From NCBI GenBank assembly GCA_002169865.1, contig NHIC01000006.1, positions 100,967-140,324 of the forward strand: 39,358 bases of DNA, read 5' to 3'. The stretch comes from Flavobacteriaceae bacterium TMED179 (GTDB lineage: Bacteria > Bacteroidota > Bacteroidia > Flavobacteriales > Flavobacteriaceae). How positions within the stretch are numbered: the stretch's first letter is position 1; each line of letters opens with the position of its first letter. This document shows, in pieces, positions 33,561 through 39,358 of this stretch. Under the pieces are notes generated by a model. The model had not been told where the DNA came from. It ran no database searches and worked only from the letters and a program-made list of their open reading frames with translations. The position numbers were made by a program, and so were the translations under genes.

Positions 33561-35171
33561 TTAATCTTTTTTGATTGCTAATAAAGCGGACAGATAGTTA
33601 TTTAATTCTTCACGTACACGTGGAAACAAAAATAATAATCCTATCATATTAGGGAATACCAATGCTAGAATCATTGCATCTGAAAATGCCCAAACAGAAG
33701 ACATGTCTCCAGCTGCACCTATTACTATAAAAACTAAAAATAAAGACTTGTAGGTCAATTCAGAGGCTTTACTTTTTCCAAAAATATACATCCAAGATTG
33801 CAATCCATAATAAGACCAAGAAATCATAGTTGAAATGGCAAAAAGCACAACAGCAATTGTCAAAAATGGGCCTGAAAATGAAATATATTTTGAAAAAGCT
33901 GCAGCTGTTATTCCTGCTCCCTCAGCAGGTAAACCGTCGATAGTCACAATTCCTCCTTCACCTCCATAATTAAACACAGCATTATCACCATTAAAAATAA
34001 TAATTACTAAGGCAGTCATTGTACAAATAACGACAGTATCAATGAAAGGTTCTAATAATGCAACCAATCCTTCTGAAGCAGCATATTTCGTTTTTACTGC
34101 AGAATGAGCTATTGATGCAGAGCCTGCTCCTGCCTCATTTGAAAAAGCTGCGCGCCTAAAACCCGTAATTAATACACCAAGTAATCCACCTAGACCTGCT
34201 TGCGGATTAAAAGCTTGATTAAATATCATTGCAAAAGCGTCATCCACAAAACTAAAATTTGTAAAAATTATATATAGGCATGCGAGTATATACATAAGGG
34301 CCATAAAAGGGACTACTTTTTCAGTAACTGAAGCTATTCTTTTGATTCCTCCAATTATAATAATTCCTACTAAAATCATCATAATAATTCCTATAATAGT
34401 CCTTGAACTTCCTCCAGACATTCCTAAAGAACCAACTAATTGCATAGCAGCCTGATTTGACTGGGCTGCATTTCCTCCTCCAAAGGATGCGCCCACACAT
34501 AAAAAGGCAAAGATGCCAGCTAAAACTTTTCCAAGTGTTGCAAATCCTTTTTCTTTTAATCCTTTAGTCAAATAATACATTGGCCCTCCATAAATAGTTC
34601 CATCCTCTCCAACATCTCTATATTTAACTCCTAAAGTACACTCAACAAATTTTGTCGACATACCTAACAAACCGCATAGGATCATCCAAAATGTTGCACC
34701 AGGACCTCCGACTGCAATTGCTAAAGCAACTCCTGCAATATTTCCATTTCCAACAGTTCCAGAAACTGCTGTTGCGAGAGCTTGGAAATGACTCACTTCT
34801 CCATCCTTGTCTTCAACTGATTTAAGGACTTTCTCGTCTTTCTTTGAGGAAGTTTCAGTATTAAAAAAATTTTCTTTTTCTATATCATCATACCTCCCTC
34901 TCACTGTATTTACAGCAGTTGAAAAGTGACGGACATTTACAAAACCAAAATAAATTGTAAAAAAAAGAGCTCCTCCAACTAATAAGAAAATAATTGTAGG
35001 AATTTCGGTGCCTGGAAAATTATGTAAAATTAAACCCTCCCACCAATTAGCAACCGGAGTAAATGCTTCATTAATACGTTCATCCAAACCCTGATCTTGA
35101 GAAAAAATTGGAGTATTTATTAATAATAATAAAGCAAGTGTCTTAAACTTTATTTTTGATAAATGAGTCAT
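33561..35171 (-). CDS. Alanine/glycine:cation symporter (AGCS family)
   Basis: A 536-residue polytopic membrane protein with a signal-like N-terminus (FKTLALLLLINTPIFSQ), then about 11 membrane segments. The AGCS signature is visible at VSHFQALATAVSGTVGNGNIAGVALAIAVGGPGATFWMILCGLLGMSTKFVECTLGVKYR, and again in GGLLGVLITGFRRAAFSNEAGAGSASIAHSAVKT. These transporters bring in alanine or glycine with Na+ (or H+), which fits a marine cell. A loop near residues 75-130 (about 34860-34930) is charged, mostly hydrophilic and lineage-specific. The stop is about 20 bases from the acyl-CoA dehydrogenase start, so they may be co-transcribed. Confidence 0.93.
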   Translation of the reverse strand: MTHLSKIKFKTLALLLLINTPIFSQDQGLDERINEAFTPVANWWEGLILHNFPGTEIPTIIFLLVGGALFFTIYFGFVNVRHFSTAVNTVRGRYDDIEKENFFNTETSSKKDEKVLKSVEDKDGEVSHFQALATAVSGTVGNGNIAGVALAIAVGGPGATFWMILCGLLGMSTKFVECTLGVKYRDVGEDGTIYGGPMYYLTKGLKEKGFATLGKVLAGIFAFLCVGASFGGGNAAQSNQAAMQLVGSLGMSGGSSRTIIGIIMMILVGIIIIGGIKRIASVTEKVVPFMALMYILACLYIIFTNFSFVDDAFAMIFNQAFNPQAGLGGLLGVLITGFRRAAFSNEAGAGSASIAHSAVKTKYAASEGLVALLEPFIDTVVICTMTALVIIIFNGDNAVFNYGGEGGIVTIDGLPAEGAGITAAAFSKYISFSGPFLTIAVVLFAISTMISWSYYGLQSWMYIFGKSKASELTYKSLFLVFIVIGAAGDMSSVWAFSDAMILALVFPNMIGLLFLFPRVREELNNYLSALLAIKKD

Positions 35172-35308
35172 AATTATATTTAATAATTTGAAGGGCTCAA
35201 TATCTAAAAAAGGAATAGAAAAACAAATTAATCAAATGAAAGATTATTTAATTTTTTGAAATTTGAAAACTTTCTATTAAAAACCTTACACATGTTATTA
35301 AATAAATT

Positions 35309-35536
35309 TTATAAATCAAATACTGAAGTACGTTTTGTATAAATAAGGTCTTTTAGCTTTAACCAAAAAGCCAGAATCAAGTAAAGTATAAAACCGCCTA
35401 TCAAAGTAGTAAATGATGAATAAATGAAAAATAAGCGGACACTTTTTACTTTCATTCCTAGCACCTCTGCCATTCGACTACAAACTGCAAATCCATTTCT
35501 TTCAAAAAAAATTCGGATTTTATCGGGCCTAGACAT
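35309..35536 (-). CDS. PspC-domain membrane protein
   Basis: A 75-residue protein with the PspC pattern: a short N-terminal segment including a helix (GFAVCSRMAEVLGMKVKSVRLFFIYSSF) followed by one hydrophobic segment (LIGGFILYLILAFWLKL) and a basic tail. PspC domains occur in envelope-stress regulators; here the domain is single and free-standing, as in many flavobacteria, so the regulatory partner is unknown. It begins 11 bases after the rhodanese gene, suggesting one transcript. About 137 AT-rich bases separate it from the symporter. Confidence 0.85.
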   Translation of the reverse strand: MSRPDKIRIFFERNGFAVCSRMAEVLGMKVKSVRLFFIYSSFTTLIGGFILYLILAFWLKLKDLIYTKRTSVFDL

Positions 35537-35547
35537 TCGAGATAGTT

Positions 35548-35862
35548 TTATTCGCTTATTACTTCACCTTTCCATTCAATAATCCCACCAAGTAAATTAT
35601 AACAATTTGAGATTCCTTTTTGTTTTAAAAGCTGACAAGCTTGAGCACTTCTTGCCCCTGAGCGACAATACACATAATAGTTTTTTGATGGGTCTAATGC
35701 GCTTATACCCTCCATAAATTTAACTGGGTTTCTAATATCAAGTAGCTTGGCATCTAATAAATGGCCCTCCGCATACTCCTCATGTGTCCTTACATCTAAA
35801 ATAATGCTGGCTGAGGAGGCTTTTTGTTTTTTTACCCATTGATTTTGAGATAAATTCATCAT
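35548..35862 (-). CDS. Rhodanese-like domain protein, single domain
   Basis: A 104-residue single-domain rhodanese. The fold is visible at SIILDVRTHEEYAEGHLLDAKLLDIR, YYVYCRSGARSAQACQLLKQKGISNCYNLLGGIIEWKGEV. The active-site loop CRSGARS carries the catalytic Cys. Such proteins transfer sulfur or act as small oxidoreductase partners. No signal peptide is apparent, so it is likely cytosolic. It is probably transcribed with the pspC-like gene (11-base gap) and is divergent from marR across 105 bases. Confidence 0.9.
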   Translation of the reverse strand: MMNLSQNQWVKKQKASSASIILDVRTHEEYAEGHLLDAKLLDIRNPVKFMEGISALDPSKNYYVYCRSGARSAQACQLLKQKGISNCYNLLGGIIEWKGEVISE

Positions 35863-35934
35863 TCAATTTTATTCTAAAATACAATAGCGTAAATCAATAA
35901 ACAAATCAAAAAAACATATTATGAATATTAATTA

Positions 35935-35942
35935 TATATTTG
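35935..35942 (+). promoter_or_regulatory. Candidate -7 promoter box for marR (TATATTTG)
   Basis: TATATTTG fits TAnnTTTG and lies 25 bases before the ATG of marR; it partially overlaps the palindrome at 35940-35951. No TTG at the usual -33 distance is visible, so the assignment rests on the single box and its position. Confidence 0.45.
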
Positions 35943-35951
35943 TACCTACAA
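35940..35951 (+). promoter_or_regulatory. Palindromic candidate operator ahead of marR
   Basis: TTGTA-CC-TACAA is a perfect 5-base inverted repeat with a 2-base spacer, overlapping the candidate -7 box and the expected start of transcription of marR-yceI. MarR proteins bind short palindromes of this type, often in their own promoter, so autoregulation is inferred. Confidence 0.55.
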
Positions 35952-35967
35952 CATTTGTGTATATAGT

Positions 35968-36387
35968 ATGTCTAAAAGTTCACAAAACTTAGTAATTGCA
36001 TTAATTAAATACAATTGTAAAGTCAACGAATCTGTATCCAAAGCTTTGAAACCCTTCGGTGTTTCATTCCAACAATTTAATGTTTTGAGAATATTAAGGG
36101 GACAAAAAGGTGTTGCTGCTAATCTCTCTACTGTACATGAAAGAATGGTTAATCGAACTAGTAATACTACCAGGATTGTTGATAAGTTAATCAACAAAAA
36201 TTTTGTGAAAAGAACCGTTTGTAAAGAAAATAGAAGGAAAATAGAATTATTTATAACCAAGGAAGGCCTAAAACTACTTTCTGTAATAGATAGTATTGTT
36301 GAAAATACAGAAGACATAGAAACCCAAAAACTTAACGAAAAAGAGAAGGATAAACTTACTTTTTTACTTAAAAAAATTAATGATTAA
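35968..36387 (+). CDS. MarR-family transcriptional regulator
   Basis: A 139-residue winged-helix protein. The helix-turn-helix is at GVSFQQFNVLRILRGQKGVAANLSTVHERMVNRTSNTTRIVDKLINKNFVKRTVCKENRRKIELFITKEGLKLL, with the wing residues in KENRRKIELFIT. MarR dimers bind palindromic operators and often respond to small phenolics or oxidants. It is followed after two bases by a yceI gene, so the two are one operon; a palindrome and a -7 box lie at its promoter. What ligand it senses is unknown. The rhodanese gene is divergent. Confidence 0.92.
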   Translation: MSKSSQNLVIALIKYNCKVNESVSKALKPFGVSFQQFNVLRILRGQKGVAANLSTVHERMVNRTSNTTRIVDKLINKNFVKRTVCKENRRKIELFITKEGLKLLSVIDSIVENTEDIETQKLNEKEKDKLTFLLKKIND

Positions 36388-36389
36388 AG

Positions 36390-36953
36390 ATGAAAATTAG
36401 AAAAGTTCTATTTATGCTTTTGATTTCAATTAGCATGACTTTAAAAAGCCAAGAAAAAAATATTGATATAATTACAAGTAATATTATATGGACTGGAAAA
36501 GAAATTACTACTAAAATCCATTTTGGATCTCTAAAATTCAAAAAAGGAAATATCTCAATTGATAATGGTTTAATAACTGCTGGTGAATTTATTGTGGACA
36601 TGCAAACCCTTGAAAATCATGATTTGAGCGGTGGATCTAAAAGTTATCTTGAAAAGCATTTACGTTCAGATGATTTTTTTTCTGTTGAAAAATATCCGAC
36701 AGCTAGTTTAAAAGTCATTTCTTCAGAAAAAGTTACTCCGGAGAAACTCTCAGTTTTAGGAGAACTTACAATAAAAGGTATAACTAATAATATAAATTTT
36801 GATCTTTTGTTCAAAGAAGAAGGTGCAATTGCAGAACTTATTTTTGATAGGTCCAAATACAACATAAAATTTCGTTCTTCTACGTTTTTCGATGAATTAG
36901 GTGATAAATTAATTTACGATGATATTGAGCTTAAGGTAGATTTAGTATTTTAA
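36390..36953 (+). CDS. YceI-family periplasmic protein
   Basis: A 187-residue exported protein with signal peptide (KIRKVLFMLLISISMTLKSQ). The lipocalin-like YceI pattern is present: IIWTGKEITTKIHFGSLKFKKGNISIDNGLITAGEFIVDMQTLENHDL, LEKHLRSDDFFSVEKYPTASLKV, LGELTIKGITNNINFDLLF, and FDRSKYNIKFRSSTFFDELGDKLIYDDIELKVDLVF. YceI proteins bind isoprenoid-type lipids such as polyprenyl chains. Its tight coupling to a MarR regulator is a recurrent arrangement in Bacteroidota and suggests induced production under a stress or ligand signal. Confidence 0.92.
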   Translation: MKIRKVLFMLLISISMTLKSQEKNIDIITSNIIWTGKEITTKIHFGSLKFKKGNISIDNGLITAGEFIVDMQTLENHDLSGGSKSYLEKHLRSDDFFSVEKYPTASLKVISSEKVTPEKLSVLGELTIKGITNNINFDLLFKEEGAIAELIFDRSKYNIKFRSSTFFDELGDKLIYDDIELKVDLVF

Positions 36954-37051
36954 CTTACTTTATTAAAACTTTATATTTTAAAATTTTAGCAGACCATTAA
37001 ATTGTTTAAATCTGAGCAAAGAGTTGTAAATTTTATATTATATTTGAACTT

Positions 37052-37099
37052 ATGAAATTATTAATTACATCTAACAACTGGTGGCATTCGATTCAATAG
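37052..37099 (+). CDS. trpL: trp leader peptide (15 residues, two adjacent Trp)
   Basis: The short frame reads MKLLITSNNWWHSIQ followed by TAG. Two consecutive Trp codons (37079-37084) occupy residues 10 and 11, very unlikely by chance in a 15-codon frame directly before trpE. Downstream is an intrinsic terminator. This is the signature of ribosome-mediated transcription attenuation: a stalled ribosome at the Trp codons, when charged tRNA-Trp is scarce, would prevent formation of the terminator. The gene is too short for standard annotation. Experimental expression is not shown. Confidence 0.85.
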   Translation: MKLLITSNNWWHSIQ

Positions 37100-37133
37100 A
37101 GATTCGCGTGAAAACAATTGTAATAAAATATCT

Positions 37134-37161
37134 AGGCTTGTCATCACGACAGGCCTTTTTT
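37134..37161 (+). terminator. Attenuator terminator before trpE
   Basis: AGGCTTGTC (37134-37142) pairs with GACAGGCCT (37148-37156) over nine positions with one G-T wobble around the loop ATCAC, and six T (37156-37161) follow. It lies after the leader peptide and ends five bases before the trpE ATG, so its 3' arm also occupies the space where a ribosome would land. An antiterminator partner could not be identified by eye. Confidence 0.88.
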
Positions 37162-37166
37162 AATTT

Positions 37167-38576
37167 ATGTCAAAAATAAAAACATTTAGCCTTAAAACTA
37201 AGCATAAGAAAATACTTGCAGATACTATTACACCAGTAAGTGTATATTTAAAATTAAGGGATGTATTTCCACATTCTTTACTTTTAGAGAGCAGTGATTA
37301 TCACGCAAATAAAAATGACTTTTCATATATCTGTTGTAACCCTATTGCTTACATTGAACTTAAAAATAATAAACTCACAACACAATTACCAGATAATAGC
37401 TCAAAAGTGGAAAAAGTTGATTTTCAAATTGATATTCCTGAACGGATCCATCAATTTTCGAAGCATTTTGATAGCGAAAATTCTCCATTTAAATTTTTAA
37501 GTAATGGGATTTTTGGTTATGTAGCACATGATGCCGTAGAGCGTTTCGAAAACATTGAACTTAATAAAAATAAACCGGGACAAGATATTCCAGATTTATA
37601 TTATGCTGTTTATCAAAATATTATTGCCATTAGTCTTTTTAATCATGAAGCTCACCTGTTTTCAAATATATATGACGGCAATCACAATCTTAATGAAATA
37701 GAACTTTTACTCCAAGCCAAAAATAACTGTAATTTTACTTTTGAAAAAGTAGGAGAAAAATCATCTAACCTTAGCGATGAAGAATTCATTGATTTTGTTA
37801 AAAAGGGGAAGGAGCATTGTTATAGGGGTGATGTTTTTCAGCTAGTGCTTTCTAGAAGCTTTTCTCAAGGTTTTAAAGGAGACGAATTTAATGTTTATAG
37901 AACCTTGAGGTCTATCAACCCTTCGCCATATTTGTTTTTCTTTGACTATGGTAATTTTAAAATTTTTGGAAGTTCACCAGAAGCTCAACTTATAGTCCAA
38001 AATGGTAAAGCAGAAATTCACCCAATTGCTGGTACTTTCCGACGTACAGGAAATGATGAAAAAGATGCAAAAGCTGCTGAGGAATTGGCAAAAGATCCAA
38101 AAGAAAATAGTGAACATGTGATGCTTGTCGATTTGGCTAGAAACGATTTAAGTCGCAATGGATCAGAAGTTATCGTTGAAAAAAACAGGGAAATTCAATT
38201 TTACTCACATGTCATCCACTTAGTTTCAAAAGTAAGTTGTAACATGAAGAAATCAACTAAAACGTTCCGTGTAGTAGCAGATACTTTTCCAGCAGGAACA
38301 TTAAGTGGTGCACCTAAACACAAGGCTTTGCAATTAATTGATCGTTATGAAACTACAAAACGTAATTTCTATGGAGGAGCAATAGGTTATATGGATTTTC
38401 ATGGGAATTTCAATCATGCAATAATTATTCGTTCATTTCTAAGCAAGGACCATAAATTACATTACCAAGCAGGAGCAGGAATTATTGCTGATTCAGTTCC
38501 AAAAAATGAATTACAAGAAGTTTATAATAAATTAGGTGCTTTAGATAAAGCCTTAACACTTGCAGAGAGAGTTTAA
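37167..38576 (+). CDS. trpE: Anthranilate synthase component I
   Basis: A 469-residue chorismate-utilising enzyme. The N-terminal feedback-binding segment is HSLLLESSDYHANKNDFSYI (the LLES motif typical of Trp-sensitive enzymes). The chorismate-binding domain is visible as HCYRGDVFQLVLSRSFSQGFKGDEFNVYRTLRSINPSPYLFFFDYGNFKIFGSSPEAQL, PIAGTFRRTGNDEKDAKAAEELAKDPKENSEHVMLVDLARNDLSRNG, SHVIHLVSKV, PAGTLSGAPKHKALQLIDRYE and YQAGAGIIADSVP. It makes anthranilate from chorismate with ammonia from TrpG. First gene of the operon, under a leader with a trp attenuator. trpG follows after two bases. Confidence 0.97.
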   Translation: MSKIKTFSLKTKHKKILADTITPVSVYLKLRDVFPHSLLLESSDYHANKNDFSYICCNPIAYIELKNNKLTTQLPDNSSKVEKVDFQIDIPERIHQFSKHFDSENSPFKFLSNGIFGYVAHDAVERFENIELNKNKPGQDIPDLYYAVYQNIIAISLFNHEAHLFSNIYDGNHNLNEIELLLQAKNNCNFTFEKVGEKSSNLSDEEFIDFVKKGKEHCYRGDVFQLVLSRSFSQGFKGDEFNVYRTLRSINPSPYLFFFDYGNFKIFGSSPEAQLIVQNGKAEIHPIAGTFRRTGNDEKDAKAAEELAKDPKENSEHVMLVDLARNDLSRNGSEVIVEKNREIQFYSHVIHLVSKVSCNMKKSTKTFRVVADTFPAGTLSGAPKHKALQLIDRYETTKRNFYGGAIGYMDFHGNFNHAIIIRSFLSKDHKLHYQAGAGIIADSVPKNELQEVYNKLGALDKALTLAERV

Positions 38577-38578
38577 TT

Positions 38579-39142
38579 ATGAAAAAAATATTTGTTATCG
38601 ATAATTATGATTCTTTTACATATAATCTAGTTCATTATCTAGAAGAAATGAATTGTGAGGTTACGGTAAAACGTAATGACAAATTTGACCTTGAGGAGCT
38701 TGATAATTACCCGCTAATATTATTATCTCCTGGCCCCGGAATTCCTGATGAATCGGGTTTATTGAAAACAGCAATTAAACGTTATTCACCGTTTAAGAAA
38801 ATCTTAGGTGTTTGTTTAGGGCAACAAGCCATTGGAGAAGTTTTTGGTGCTAGATTAGTCAACTTAGATAAAGTTTATCATGGTATTGCAACCCCTGTAA
38901 ATGTTATTAAAAAAGATATATTATTTAAAGGTCTCCCTAATGCTTTCAATGTTGGCCGCTATCATTCCTGGGTAGTTGAAACCCCCCTTCCTAAAGAGCT
39001 TATTGCCACCTCAATTGACCAACAAGGACATTTAATGTCACTACGTCACAAAACATATAATGTTTGCGGGGTTCAATTTCATCCAGAATCGATACTAACC
39101 AGTTATGGAAAAAAAATATTAAATAACTGGATAAATAGTTAA
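38579..39142 (+). CDS. trpG: Anthranilate synthase component II (glutamine amidotransferase)
   Basis: A 187-residue class I amidotransferase with the triad C79 (LGVCLGQQAIGE), H168 and E170 (VQFHPESIL), and the oxyanion region LLSPGPGIPDESG. It releases ammonia from glutamine for TrpE. It lies two bases after trpE and two before the next gene, so the operon is tightly packed. The same fold serves PabA in some bacteria, but position in the trp operon indicates TrpG. Confidence 0.96.
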   Translation: MKKIFVIDNYDSFTYNLVHYLEEMNCEVTVKRNDKFDLEELDNYPLILLSPGPGIPDESGLLKTAIKRYSPFKKILGVCLGQQAIGEVFGARLVNLDKVYHGIATPVNVIKKDILFKGLPNAFNVGRYHSWVVETPLPKELIATSIDQQGHLMSLRHKTYNVCGVQFHPESILTSYGKKILNNWINS

Positions 39143-39144
39143 AT

Positions 39145-39358
39145 ATGAAGAATATTCTTAACAAACTCACAAATCATGAAAAACTAAGTAAGGAAGAGTC
39201 CAGACAAATGATTATCAATATTGCGGATGGACAGTATAATTCTTCTCAAATTGCTTCTTTCCTGACTATTTTCATGATGAGAAGTATTAGTTTAAAGGAA
39301 CTCCAAGGTTTTCGCTCTGCTTTGTTAGAATTATGTATTAGGATAAATCTAGATGAAT
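39145..39358 (+). CDS. trpD: Anthranilate phosphoribosyltransferase, N-terminal part
   Basis: The frame starting at the ATG at 39145 stays open to the end of the window: MKNILNKLTNHEKLSKEESRQMIINIADGQYNSSQIASFLTIFMMRSISLKELQGFRSALLEL. This is the N-terminal helical domain of TrpD (EESRQMIINIADG, QIASFLTIFMMRS, ELQGFRSALLE). TrpD joins anthranilate to phosphoribosyl pyrophosphate. The catalytic domain is beyond the window. It is separated by two bases from trpG, and the expected next genes are trpC, trpF, trpB and trpA. Confidence 0.9.
   Translation, partial: MKNILNKLTNHEKLSKEESRQMIINIADGQYNSSQIASFLTIFMMRSISLKELQGFRSALLELCIRINLDE

Noticed and set aside
35946..36317. 123-residue minus-strand frame opposite marR
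   Set aside because: Antisense shadow of the MarR gene; no domain pattern.

Overview
The window looks like a chromosomal segment from a marine flavobacterium (Bacteroidota, family Flavobacteriaceae or close by). The evidence is low GC, Bacteroidota-type genes (DUF5916, DUF4369, DUF3467, GH95), candidate -7 boxes of the TAnnTTTG type, almost no Shine-Dalgarno sequences except a strong one before rpsU, and the gene order rpsU-xerC-hpf-tRNAs-tuf-tRNA-Trp-secE-nusG-rplKAJL-rpoBC. No CRISPR array, insertion sequence, rRNA, prophage or complete mobile element was seen.

Layout. 1-8185 is a mixed housekeeping stretch: the end of htpG with its terminator, an AlkB-type DNA repair dioxygenase, a secreted S1/P1 nuclease, a DUF5916 outer-membrane-type protein paired with a DUF4369 lipoprotein, a small conserved-type protein, queD overlapping idi, and prfC. 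7871-19465, on the minus strand, is the transcription/translation superoperon: tRNA-Trp, secE, nusG, rplK, rplA, rplJ, rplL, rpoB, rpoC and a DUF3467 gene. Strong hairpins lie between nusG and rplK and between rplL and rpoB. tuf (19534-20721) sits just upstream with its own terminator and a candidate promoter.

20990-30264 is a roughly 9.3 kb accessory block between tuf and the tRNA-Thr/Gly/Tyr/Thr cluster that normally adjoins tuf in flavobacteria. It carries a GT2/GT39 glycosyltransferase pair, three exported minus-strand proteins (a metallophosphoesterase, an NTF2/SnoaL-like protein and a protein with an internal duplication), a sulfatase lipoprotein, a GH95 alpha-L-fucosidase-type lipoprotein and a small membrane-anchored protein. 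The sulfatase and GH95 genes suggest use of a sulfated, fucose- or galactose-containing glycan such as an algal polysaccharide, although no SusC/SusD pair is present.

30326-32292 resumes the conserved order with four tRNAs, hpf, xerC and rpsU. After this come an acyl-CoA dehydrogenase, an alanine/glycine:Na+ symporter, a PspC-domain protein, a rhodanese and a marR-yceI operon with a palindromic candidate operator. The window ends in the tryptophan operon (trpE, trpG, start of trpD). Ahead of trpE is a classical attenuator: a 15-residue leader peptide with two adjacent Trp codons, followed by an intrinsic terminator that ends five bases before the trpE start codon.

No clearly new multi-gene defence or mobile system was found. 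The observations most worth a second look are the accessory block splitting the tRNA-tuf junction, the trp attenuator, the lone strong Shine-Dalgarno before rpsU, the hairpins in the ribosomal-protein operon, and the duplicated-domain secreted protein.
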